Shown piece by piece: positions 52,234 through 62,480 of a stretch of 64,000 nt of DNA. The position numbers and the translations under genes were made by a program. The DNA lies in contig VZRS01008351.1 of assembly GCA_013398055.1 (NCBI GenBank), positions 1,329,458 through 1,393,457 on the forward strand, read 5' to 3'. Positions within the stretch are counted from its first letter, which is position 1. Each line of letters opens with the position of its first letter. Source of the stretch: Ifrita kowaldi. Lineage: Eukaryota; Chordata; Aves; Passeriformes; Cinclosomatidae. Under the pieces are notes generated by a model that worked only from the letters and a program-made list of their open reading frames with translations, had not been told where the DNA came from and searched no databases.

Positions 52234-52262
<29 letters not shown>
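52234..52262 (+). repeat. (ATT)n microsatellite
   Basis: About nine perfect ATT units. Confidence 0.97.
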
Positions 52263-55200
52263 GACTTGTTAAACACTGTGTGCTCGAAACTTTCAAGGCA
52301 GGATCATGTGGTCCCTGGTCCCAGGGTCTAACTGCAGGTCTGATGCTGGAAGCTGCATTTATACGAGTGACACTGGCATTTCCCGCAACTTCGCCATCTG
52401 CAGAGGGGCTGGACCTAACTGGCAGCGACCCTACAATGAGAACTCGACAGAAAAATCTGCCACATGAAAGAAGCATCACACGACTAAAATACACAATGTT
52501 CCTTTTACCAGGAGAAATTTTTAAGATGGGAAGATCTTTCTAACACAAACTGGAACCACTTCAGCTTTTGCATTCTGTTTCCTCCTCTCTGAAATGACCC
52601 CAGGTTGGCCCTTGCAAGGCCTTGCTCTGGGGGAAGTACTTCTGATGTGTATCTCAGGAGGCTGAGATATGGAATAAACTCTCATTACCCCTTGCTAACG
52701 TAGAGCACAGCAGATGTCTGAAGCCCCGCTCAGTGGGGTCGGTGTAAAACAATAGCAGACCCCCGGCAGTACCTTCCCTTCAACGTCCACAGGACCCACT
52801 GCAATGGAGAGAGAGGTCTGTGGCTGTCCATTTAAAAAGCCTTGCTGTCACAAAGCCTGCAGCAATGTGGCCACCACTAAGAGCCTTCTTGTTGTGCTAA
52901 CTAGGAATTCTCACTAATTGATATCACTATCAGAGTCCTCCCGCCCCAGAAGAAGCAGCAGGGGTTACAGTGCATGAGAAAGACACCAGGCAAAGGCATT
53001 GCTGCGGGTTAATGGAGTACTAACGAGCTGAAAGGTGTGGTCCTACACTACGAAACACCGGGAGAGACCATCAAAAACACAGCACGACCCCAGACAAGAG
53101 CTCAAGCATCTCCAGCCCAGGGGTGCCCCAGCTGCTACAAGGTCCCACATGGAAATGTCCACACCGTTGTCGGCTGTGTCTCAAAAGCTGTAATTTCCGG
53201 TGTGGGCTAAGCAGAAAATAACGTGGCATCGCACAGAGGCTGCAGTGCGGCTCTCCTGCACAAAGCCAGGGACTTCCCCTCGGAGAAGGCACGACGTCAG
53301 TGGTGATTTGGGCTTTCCCGACCGTGCTACAGAATAGCTACTGTATGGTCACTGCTTCCAGGGACTCCCAGGAGTGGCACATTACACCGTCATCTCTTAC
53401 TGTCTGAAATTATGCTAACCCCGGCGTTTTTTCAGAGGCCTCATTCACAATTTTAGCAAAGGGCAATTGCAGGAAGCTCTTGGGACCACACTGTCTACGA
53501 TTAGGAGCCTGCAAGCACAGCCACGGAGTGTCCTTCAAGACCTAAGTGTTCGAGGGGGCTCAGGAACACTCATACACTGCTTGGAGCACTCACAGATTGG
53601 CCTCAGGAGTGGGCAACGATGCTGGGTGAGCTGAAGGTGGGATACACCGGCATTTCTTCAATTGGTTACAGCAAAGACTTAGGCAATTACAAAGAAACTT
53701 TTCACAGCATGTTTAGAATAAACAGTCATTCTTTATCATAAAAAGTCACACCTTACATATAAATACTTTGAATGTCTCGCTCTTTCATGGAAAGTAACAG
53801 AGAAAAACCTTCAAGGTTGATACATGGGAGCTGGTATTAGAAATCACATAGAATCAACCCCAAATCCTGCATCCAAACACACACATCTTTGGATCCAGGG
53901 TTGACCTATACACCACTTCCCTCCCCTGCACTGGAAGGAACTGAATCAGGACCCTCCTTGGAGGACCACCCCCATCATCAACCTCTGGTTATGGATCCCA
54001 ACCCTGCAACCTTGGCCTCATCACTGAAATCCAGTCCTTTACATTTGCAGTAGTAAGAAATCCCAGTTTGTAGCTGCAGAAAGAGCCATTGCCTTCTCCA
54101 AAGTGCATTATCTGTAGGGTTTGGAGGTGACTGAAATAACTAAGCCTACCCAAGCTGGATCCCTTGCAGCTATTTCTATTTCTTGGCTGACAAGCTGGCC
54201 AAAGCAGCAAAGCTAAGTATTGCACAGTCTAGCAACATTTGGCTAAACTAAGACCATTTATGTGGAACAGCAGTGTGGGAACAGAAAAGAAGCTAGCAGA
54301 GCAGCAATGAGAAATTTGAGCTTTGATCAAGGAGACAGCAGCATTTGACTCTATCTGAGCTGGCAGGGAGATCCCATCCCATCCCAAAGCAAAATAAAAT
54401 ATGTCATTCTTTCCAGCAGATGAAATTCTCCCCAGTGGTTTGTTCCTCCCAGGATCATTTTATGTGATCTCATTGTCTTTAAAGTCTTTCCCCTGAGGAA
54501 GCTGAACGTTTAATATAGACTACAGCATTAGTATCCGGTATTAAATCAGTCCAGCTACTCTGAAATGAGGCGAGTGGGCGTCCTGGAAAGGAAATAAAAA
54601 CACAAGTTTAATTGAGGAGATAGGTTCACCTTGACCCATGCTATTTATTGCAAAAGACACAGGAACACACTGCTTGCACAATGGAGGGTCACTCTGCCCT
54701 GCCATAGATGTGTCTTACACTCCCAGTAAACTCCAGATGCTCAGAGTGTGCACAAGGAATGCATCATCCAACCAACCCCAGAGGCTGTTACGTCTTGCTT
54801 TGCTTTACCAAGCAGCCCTAAGAGAGACCAGCACGTTCCCACAGCTCTCATTAATCCAGCTGGCAAACTTAGGCACTCGGCATTTCAGCCACACGTTTTT
54901 GGCACCTTTGTCTGCAAAGATGAGCTATGAAACTGCGAGGAAGAAAAATGTCAGGAAGGGGAAACACTAAAGACCTCAGGTGTGGTGCAGGATGTCAGGG
55001 ATCAGCACCCAAGCAAGGCACTGCACAGAGGGTCTCTGTCCCATGTGCTTTTCCTGCATCCTCACCACGGTTTCAAGCAGGGTTCCTTGCAGGCAGGCAC
55101 TGCACACAGCACTAACAGCTGCCCCAGGAGGAAGCCAGATGTGCTGTGTTAGGCACAGCTCCCACAATCCATTGCTGGTGTGAAACCTGGTGGCTCAAAG

Positions 55201-55800
55201 GGATTTATGTTGCATCCTCGTAAGCGCTCTTATGTCACTAGTTCACCACATGCCAATTGCACACAAGCCCACAGAAAAACTGCACTTTTGGTAGTTTGGG
55301 GTTTTTTTTTTTTAATGTCATGGAGCCAACAAAACACAATTCTTCAGCACCGTTGTGAGTGAAAACACTCATTTACCTCATTTAGTGTTTCACTTCAAGA
55401 AACAATTTAGCCCACACTTGAAATGTCAGCTAAATGAGATAATTTAAAATAATTCTGAAAACATGCTGGCTGTAAGAGGCTATAATCAGAGCTAATTACA
55501 GGGACATTCTAGAAATCCCTTGGCTTGGGGCTTTAGTTTTGATAAAGGGGATAACAACTTGTGAGCTAGGATTCTTTTAATTACAACAATAGTAACCACC
55601 TTCTTTTACACGGCTTCTTTCATCTCTAAAAACCCCACAGCTTTGCAAACTATACATACCACAGGGATTGTTTAACCTAACACCAAAGTGAAGCCATCTC
55701 TGCAAGAAATGAGTAAGTGTTTAACAATACCTATCAGTCTCGGGCAAAATTTGTAAGGAAAAAAGGTGCAGAGGGAGAACATAATTGCTCTTGTGTCTCC

Positions 55801-55883
55801 TTACAAACACTCAGGGGATTTCTGGATGCCCACAGCGGCAGCCATCTGATCTTGAGAATAAAGAAGGAAGCTTTTATAGGTGC
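55801..55883 (-). CDS. Speculative terminal exon of the PKDCC-like gene
   Basis: A CTACAG acceptor just before 55883 would create a 75-base intron and keep the frame. It adds 26 residues starting TYKSFLLYSQDQ and a TAA stop at 55803-55801. The length resembles the 27-residue PKDCC tail as I recall it. The residues do not resemble the usual VFFKTGW...TTYVKASG tail, so a true last exon further away is more likely. No convincing copy of that tail was found down to about 46 kb. Confidence 0.12.
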
Positions 55884-55958
55884 CTGTAGACTCAAGGCAC
55901 TGTGGAGGAAGGCAGCAGCACCACACGGCAGCACCCTGCCACATTCGCCCAAGCTCAC

Positions 55959-56135
55959 CTGTCCACGTCCTCTGCTGGGTGACGATAAAGCTCTGGCACT
56001 GCGACTGGGAGTTACAAATGGCAGCGGCTTCCTCGGCGCTGTGGATGGACAGCAGGCAGCCCAGGTGGCTGTAGGAGGGCCAGCACTTGTAGTCTTCTCC
56101 TTCCACTGTTCGGAAACCCTTCAGGGAGATGTAGT
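55959..56135 (-). CDS. PKDCC: PKDCC-family exon 6: cysteine-containing C-terminal region
   Basis: The exon is 177 nt. The acceptor is TTTCTGTGCCCAG and the donor GTGAGC. It encodes DYISLKGFRTVEGEDYKCW, then PSYSHLGCLLSI, an alanine-rich helix, CNSQSQCQSFIV and finally TWTG. The pattern EDY.CWPSY....CLLS......A...C.....C..F.VT...TWTG matches the PKDCC C-terminal domain with its four cysteines. It ends on the first base of a codon, so one more exon should follow at lower coordinates. Confidence 0.92.
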
Positions 56136-59100
56136 CTGGGCACAGAAAGAGGGGGTCTAGGGAAACACTCCAGGTGCACTTTCAGGGACTAGTTACGCTA
56201 CACACCTAATCAGTGAAACTCTGAAAAGAATTGCAACAGTGACAGACTCAACTGACCTGCCGACATGGGGTGGGGGGCAGCTACAAAGGTAAAAGAAACC
56301 CAAATCTTGTCCTTTGGCTCTGCTGTGGAGCACAGGACAGCAATTCCCCCAGAGATGTAGGAGAGGGGTCAGAGCTCTCAAGGGTGAAGGGACAAGGGTG
56401 CCACCACAGGGGTGGGTAAGAGGAGGAGGCTGATGTGCAAATCCACAGGCCCTCCACCTTTTCCCTGGAGAAGCCAACCTCACAATAGCTTCCCCTACAC
56501 CTCAGCCTCAACAGCAGAAGCTCATCGCAGACCCAGCACGAAGCCACGTGGAGCACAGACTGACCCACCCATCATGGTGCCACCCACAGAAACCGGAGAC
56601 TGAGGAACCCCAGTGGGGAAAGGGAGGCCAGATCCTGCTCCTGACAAGGAGACCTGACAAAAGATCTGACAAGCCTGAGCAGGTGCTGTTCAGGCTATTG
56701 TTCACTGACTGCTAAGAGTCTCTCCCCATCTTCCCACACCTCTAGGAGGGTGATCATTTTGGCACAGTGTGAAGCCAACAGACAGGTGGTGTTGGGAAAT
56801 ACCAGTAATTCCTGTTAAAGCTGACAGGCCTTCCATGCAAATGACCAGATATCTTTGCTCATAACGGTGCAAATTATAGTTCTTTCACATGCAAAGAGAT
56901 TTCCTTCTGCAAGCCACCATCAACCCCACCTCATGTGAACGCCCAGGAAAACTCAAGCCACAGTAACCACCGGATTTTTGAAGCCTTCCTTTCGATCAGC
57001 CTCATCTCTGTCACTGAATGGGTCCTTTTCAGAGGAATGCACCTCATAAAGGCACATTTATCCATCCATAGGTCAAATAAAATGATCTTCAGAGAAAAAG
57101 TATTTGGAGAGCACCAAGGCCCCAGTCACTTCGCCACACTCATCTCTGTGCTGTCACCTCCCCACTCTATGTTTCCATAATAACCTGTGCTCAGCAGACA
57201 GAAACCACACAGTGAAATGGGAAGTTTGAATATCAGCCCAGAAAACTGACCTGTTGGTCCAAAGGATAAGGATACCCTGAGACAAGAGCCACTCAGTTTG
57301 TTATCCCAAATACATTCACTTGAAACCCTGATGCTCATTTCGAGAAGATTATTTAGAAGCGGTCCATGTCCATGTGTCCTACACATGTCCATTTGTAGGC
57401 CAGATTATCTGCACTGCTTTTACTTTGCAAAGCAATACAATCATGCACAGCTCCCATGGAAAAAACCAACAAAAGCCTGCTCAAAAAAAGACACTTCTGG
57501 TACTTTTTCTAGTGACTGCCTGAACGTATGGGAGATCAGAATTTGAGCAGTTACCAAGTGCCTTGCTCCCTCAGCAGTTACTTTACTCAGAGCATTCAAA
57601 ATCAACTACCTTTTAAAAGAAGAGGTCTTTTCTGCAGATAGAGCCCAGACTTGTACAGATGTAAAACCTTTTCAAAAGCTCTCAGGGTTTCATTTATTCC
57701 GTATCGTAAATCACCTACATTTAAGGAAAAAGATGACAAAGATAAGAAATCCCTCGAAATACCACTTAGAGTCTTCTAATAAAGAAGTTAATGGATATTA
57801 GCTGGTACCTGTTGCATTCAGAATATCACTCAAAAGGGGCTGCAAAGCTGGTGGTGCAGAGTGTGGCAAAAGATAGGTGAAAAAATACCTGCAAAAAATC
57901 CCACAGACTGATTAGAATTAATTTCCCTGGTGATTAAGCTGTCTACATTTTCCCGTGACTTGATTATCCATATGCAACTAGTAGGTCTGCTTTGGTTATA
58001 AAGTTATGTTTGAGGACATCTTGGTGCCTCAGATGGTTCCTGTGAGTTGGGCTGAAAGCCTGGTCCTTGCTGCATGAAATCTACCTTGCAAAGGTTCATG
58101 CAACAAAGCTTCCCCTCGTTCCCCTGGGCCGTTTTTGTATACTAAGCAATGTATTTCCTCCCAGAAGAAAAAAAAAAAAGGACCTGTATAAAAGAAGACT
58201 CCTACAAGACCTTTCTCTTGCCCTGAAAAGTTTGCCCTTCTTATTGCCCCTCGAAAGTCAGAATGACTCATTTCCTGACTCTTCCACAAAATTCCTGTTA
58301 TAGGAAGACAAGTGTACAAAAGACAAGTGCAACTGCAAGGCTGCAATAATCTATACAGTAATCTATTCAGTGCCCTTTAGAACCAAATCCTGGAAATCCA
58401 GGCTCCCCTCTCCTTCTATGTAAATATCCAGCTGCCAAGGCTTCCTTCCAGGACTTAACCTGCCAAGCATCAGTGGTGAGCAAAAGTCCATGAGTTTTCA
58501 GCTGATGGCCACGAAGTGCTGCAGCAGCCTCAGCCCCTTGCCTGTTACCTGCTCCATTGCTCTCCCATAGGAGCACATAAGGAGATTTGGAATTGAAGGG
58601 AAGAGTTGGACAGCCTGTTCCCAACAACGGGGACTCAAAGCTGGTGGGCTTTTGCAGGCAGCCTGCACTGCCACTGCTTTCAGCAAGCACAGCCCATGGA
58701 TGTCAGGCACCAGGGCTTGCTTGACAAACAGCAAATTCACAGGTGCAAGTTCTGGGGCAAGTTTTTAGAGGGTGTTGGGGAAAGGGAGCAGCAGAAGAAA
58801 GATACCTGCATTCTCATCAGACAACAACTACACTATTTTCCTGCCCTACAAGGAAAATAACTTGCTTCAAAGTGATCCTTAACTACCCTTTGACAGAGGT
58901 GAGGGGAATCACTGCATGGAAGAAGCACAAGGTGCTAGAGGCTACATGGCAGAGCATGAGCTCAACCACCCCAGATCTTCCCCCAGGTGGCTGGACATAC
59001 CGATACGCATTGAACAGATTCTTCTTTTCATTTATTCCCTCGCATCTCCCAACCACGGAGCATTTGAGAGGGAAGCTTTTGGTAGGGAAGTCAAGTGTGC

Positions 59101-61896
59101 AGTCATCATCTTCCTTGCAAGACAGCTCCTCGGTGCTGGCATCATCCATGTCTGTCACTTTTAGGTTTCCATCCACCATAACAAACTGCCTTGGCTGGAA
59201 ATCCAAGAGGACTATTGAACCCAGGGGGGAATGTGCCAAGTAAAACAGCAGTTTCACAAGACTCAGGCAAATCTGAGAAAGACAAGATGAATATGCATGG
59301 AAAAAAACAGATGAAAAACAGCTATTAAATTGGAAGTAGAACAAAGGGGAGGGCATTCAATTAAATTAAAAGGGAAAAAAGCATATAGAACTTAAAAGGT
59401 AATTATATGTATGCTACAAAATTTATTATCAACATTGCCACAGGATTTGACTGGTAAGTAGTTTAGCAACATTTTTTGAAAATGTGTGTACACAAAAGAG
59501 ACACTTGCAGTTAGAAGAACTAGAGGAGAAAGCTGTGAGGAAAACAATAGCAGCCTTCATGTTTCAGGAGCTATATTGATTTGCTAGCTGAAATCAGAAG
59601 GGTTTTTCCCAGTCTGGCATAAAACTAATAGATTCCCCTCCCTTCCCCCATGCTGCTCAATACAGACCGAGGCTCCATGGTCATTAATACCAGATTCATG
59701 CCTTGCTGCATCAGTCAGCAGTATGAATTTGAGCACACAATCATGCTTCTGAAGAATTAGTCAAGGCTTGCAATGTATTTATTGCAAGCTTTTTTGCTTT
59801 TATGACAACTTTCTGGCAGCACGGAAAGGCCAGACAATACCTGACCCAGCAGAAAGCTCGGCAAATTATTTTTAAACAAACTAGAGCTAGAGGAGTGCAT
59901 TTATACTGCACCAGCACTTTGCTCAAGTAGCTTTTTGCAGCAGTTTTCATTCAGTATCGGGAGCCCTGGCATCAGACAAGCTGCATCCTCAGCTAGGTGT
60001 GCCAGGCAGCCCCACGTCACCCCTTGCTGCTGCCGATAGTGATCTGTGCAGGCACGAGGGTTTTTTCCCTTGGAACAGCTCACACAGTCCCTGGTATCTG
60101 ATGTGGCTCATCACAGGGGAATCCCATATGTTCAGACACCCGAATTAGGAAACAGGACCAGACAGTGCCAGTGTAAATTCTGAATTAGTGTCTTCTGCAG
60201 TCAAGGGATTATTAAAATCTCTAATGCCACAATACCAAACTTTAGCACCAGCTGATCCAGTGTCATGGGTTTCTAGCTCTACAGGAGGCTTTGGTACATT
60301 TAAGAAGATGAGGTGCTAGGAAAGCTATGTAGAAGGCAGTACAGAGTTGAAGAAAGTAAAACTCCACAAGCCAAGAGAAATTACTCTGGAAGCTCTGATG
60401 CTATTTTAACTTATTTAGTGAAGCAATCATAAGAATCCCAGCTTCACATCCCACAGCTGAGCGAGCGTGCTTGCCACACTCTCCCTCTGGCTCAGATGGC
60501 AAGGCTCCCCTTCAACATTAAGGACCACATGCAGACAGGGATTTTATTTTAGGACTTTTGTTGTGCTTTTATTTTGCCCAAAGCATTTCTTGCTGACATT
60601 AAGATACTCTTGCTTCTCCAGGATACTTTTTTTCCTCCTGGCACCCAAACAAGCAGGATTGAACACCCAACTGAGCCCTTGAGGCAAACTGTAAAATAAG
60701 CTATAAGCAAAGTAAGCGCCATGTCACAAGTCATTCATATTCCTGGGGAGCATATGGTCCCTATGTAGGATGCCTGGGAGACGAGACAGATCTCACTAGT
60801 AGGGCTGCAATCCTATCACTTACAGCAGGAGGAAAGCAGTTTAGTAGTGATTTTACTACAGTAATTCCTAAAGGGCCAAGATCAGAAACACCACACAAAC
60901 ACATGGTGGGGACAGCTTGCTTAGCCTGTTGCCTAGAACAGGTAACACACAGCAAACCACAGACTCAGAGCATGGGCAGGTGGCTTCTCCAAGTCAGACT
61001 CGGGTTGCTGAGGAGCCTCCTGACCAAAGCCCTTCTGCATAAATATATATATAAGCAATATAGAGGCAAAACTAACGTTATAGTGTAATAGAAGGCATTA
61101 ACCACCGCCCCAGCACCGAGTGCGATTTTGTGTCCATTTCCTTCCAGATGAAGTTCTTTTAACACTGCTCTATAGAGAAACAGACTAACTGACACCAAGC
61201 TAAGGCTGTGTTAATGTGATTTAAAAGGAATGAAAAGGAAACGATTTACAGACAATTTGCGGGATCAAACAGAGTGTCGGCAAGAGAATCCCGTTTGCCC
61301 CAGCGGTCACCACCGGCTCTTCGCCGGTTTACCCAGCTTGTGGTCTAAAACCGGCTGATAAAACTCCTTTGCCTTGTTTTCTTACTTTAAATCTTTCCTC
61401 CCAGGGGGTCTGCAGGAGCTGAATCATCTCCAGCGGGGATCCCAGCTCCAGCATGGCTGTGACCCGTAGCTCAGCATCTCCGCTGTTGTCATAGCATTGA
61501 CCGTGCAGCTGCGGCAGAGTAGAAGCCACGGTCGGGGCGATGTCGCTGCCAGTGCCAGCAGATCGCGGCCGCCCGGGGACAGCGCGGGCACCACGGGCTC
61601 AGCCCCGGCACTAACATCCCCGCCCCGCCGTGGCAGCGCCTCCCGCAGCCCCTCGCCCCGGCACNNNNNNNNNNNNNNNNNNNNNNNNNGGGGTGCTGCA
61701 GGCGCTGCAGCAGCGTCACCTCTTTGAGCAGCTTGTAGGCGGCCAGGCGGCGGCAGCCGGCCGGCGCCCCGTACCGCTGCACGCACCGCCGCACCTCCCG
61801 GCCCGCCCCGTGCACCGACTTGAGGGCCACGGTGCCTCCGCCCNCGGCACGGACCGCCCAGGGAGGGGAGGCGGCGGCGGCGCAGCCCAAGCGGTT
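55959..61896 (-). CDS. PKDCC: PKDCC/VLK-family secretory-pathway protein kinase (possibly PKDCC-like paralogue), six coding blocks, incomplete at both ends
   Basis: The blocks are 61690-61896, 61386-61508, 59001-59272, 57809-57888, 57610-57714 and 55959-56135. PKDCC (VLK, SGK493) is a Golgi and secreted kinase that phosphorylates tyrosines on secretory-pathway and extracellular proteins and acts in skeletal and lung development. Visible hallmarks are VALK with the ATP-contacting lysine, the block SPLGSIVLLDF, the metal-binding segment KVTDMDD, a cysteine-bearing region ending in CEGINEKKNL, and the C-terminal EDYKCWPSY and TWTG motifs. Junctions from exon 2 to exon 6 have GT/AG ends and their phases join without a shift. 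Compared from memory with human PKDCC (about 493 residues), identity looks moderate, so a second family member is as likely as the orthologue. The signal or anchor segment, glycine loop and last exon are not seen. Family assignment is firm; orthology is not. Confidence 0.9.
57610..57714 (-). CDS. PKDCC: PKDCC-family exon 5
   Basis: The exon is 105 nt. It follows a TGTAG acceptor and ends at GTAGTT. Two bases complete the glycine, then it encodes DLRYGINETLRAFEKVLHLY and KSGLYLQKRPLLLK. The family signature .ETL...EKVLHLY.SG.YLQ is clear. NET is a possible N-glycosylation site. The last ten residues differ from the serine/threonine-rich stretch I recall in human PKDCC, which is one reason to suspect a paralogue. 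Confidence 0.9.
57809..57888 (-). CDS. PKDCC: PKDCC-family exon 4
   Basis: The exon is 80 nt and too short to appear as a free ORF. The acceptor is TTTTTTGCAG and the donor GTACCAG. One base completes the arginine from exon 3. It then encodes YFFTYLLPHSAPPALQPLL followed by SDILNAT and the first base of a glycine codon. Human PKDCC has FFFTYLLPHSAPPSLRPLL at this point. NAT is a possible N-glycosylation site. Confidence 0.93.
59001..59272 (-). CDS. PKDCC: PKDCC-family exon 3: catalytic core
   Basis: The exon is 272 nt, giving 90 residues plus two bases of an arginine codon. The acceptor is TTTCTCAG and the donor is GTATGT. It begins ICLSLVKLL and contains HSPLGSIVLLDF, then RQFVMVDGNLKVTDMDDA. 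The VTDMDD segment is the family's equivalent of the metal-binding DFG position. It has no classical HRD, which is normal for VLK. Cysteines in SCKEDDDC and CSVVGRC suggest disulphides in a lumenal protein. The exon ends NEKKNLFNAYR. Confidence 0.95.
61386..61508 (-). CDS. PKDCC: PKDCC-family exon 2
   Basis: The exon is 123 nt and encodes 41 residues with phase 0 at both ends. It follows a CTCTGCCGCAG acceptor and ends at a GTAAG donor. It opens with LHGQCYDNSGD and closes with EMIQLLQTPWEERFK. As recalled, the human exon also has 41 codons and the same EMIQLLQT.WE.RF signature. It covers the hinge between the kinase lobes. Confidence 0.93.
61509..61664 (-). other. Intron 1 of the PKDCC-like gene (visible part)
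   Basis: This is GC-rich DNA between the gap and the exon 2 acceptor. It ends with a pyrimidine-containing CTTCTACTCTGCCGCAG. The family reads HPN.LQ directly into L.G.CY, so this segment is not expected to be coding even though it stays open in some frames. Confidence 0.7.
61665..61689. other. Assembly gap of 25 N inside the kinase gene
   Basis: Twenty-five N bases form a run in very GC-rich DNA. The gap removes the end of the first visible coding block and the donor of intron 1. The true missing length is unknown. Confidence 1.
61690..61896 (-). CDS. PKDCC: First visible coding block: kinase N-lobe with VALK lysine; runs into an assembly gap
   Basis: This block gives about 69 codons in one frame, starting near NRLGC and ending LLQRLQHP at the gap. 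The segment VALK carries the conserved lysine (codon 61821-61819). The segments RRCVQRYG and RLAAYKLLKEV match the family's N-lobe and alpha-C region. The 3' end is lost in the 25-N gap, where the family would have about four more residues before the intron. The 5' boundary is a guess. A CCAG precedes 61896, but the frame stays open up to 62073 with no signal sequence. The expected glycine-loop segment (GSGYTK-like) between LGC and VRA is absent. One ambiguous base at 61844 makes one codon GNG. Confidence 0.75.
61844..61844. other. Single ambiguous base in the coding block
   Basis: One N lies in a GC-rich coding stretch, near where the glycine-loop residues of the kinase would be expected. 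It may mark a hard-to-assemble or collapsed position. Confidence 1.
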
Positions 61897-62480
61897 CTGG
61901 AGGAGGTGGCCCGGGGTGGGATGCGGAGCTGCCGGGTGCGAGCGGCACATCCCCGCAGACGCCCGCCCACCCTCCAACGGCGGCTGTTTATAGCAGAACA
62001 CGCCGATTTCACGGGCGTGCATTTCGTCAGCCCTGCTAGAGGGTACCGCAGAGTACAGCCGAGGGATGTACACCGGGTTACTATCAGTGAGAACTGGGGT
62101 ATCACGTTTTCCAGCCGCTTAAAACGCTCGGGTTAGGTTTCTAAGAGCAAACGCTGCCAGTTTCTCTTATTAGAAGGATAAACCCTATTAGATTGAATCA
62201 GCAATACACTGCCTAAGCACGGAATTGGATTTTTTTCCAGGGGGAATAAAAAATCAAACCAAATCCGTCGTCCAGCAAAACCAGCCAATGCAGGCAGAAA
62301 ACACACATTTATCGTGTTTGTGAGGCGATCAGATCGATCGGTGTGGTGACACAGCTCAGGGCTGCCTCCTGTGACACACGTGTACCTGCGCGGGAGAGGA
62401 AAGCGTCTCCGACGCGGGTGCGAGAAGCAGGACAGGTGCCTGCCGCGGCTCTGTCACTGGTTTTAGACACGTGTCTGCAC
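61880..62480 (-). promoter_or_regulatory. CpG-rich 5' region of the PKDCC-like gene
   Basis: CpG dinucleotides are frequent from the coding block outwards to about 62100 and again at 62280-62480. This fits a CpG-island promoter or first-exon region for the minus-strand kinase. No TATA box or start codon with a signal peptide could be identified. Confidence 0.4.

Larger units (their letters stand above)
42029..55800. other. Intergenic or 3' flank of the PKDCC-like gene
   Basis: It contains two CR1 tails, an (ATT)n tract and GC-rich patches (45.5-45.9 kb). The missing last exon and polyadenylation site of the kinase gene may lie in its upper part, but none was recognised. Confidence 0.6.

Noticed and set aside
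53848..53900. A possible further minus-strand CR1 end (CATAGAATCAACCCC)
   Set aside because: Only about ten bases match the CR1 tail and the interior does not follow it.
55801..56106. Read-through of kinase exon 6 past its donor
   Set aside because: A GTGAGC donor follows TWTG exactly where the family has an exon boundary, so the sequence beyond it is intronic unless the small-intron alternative is real.
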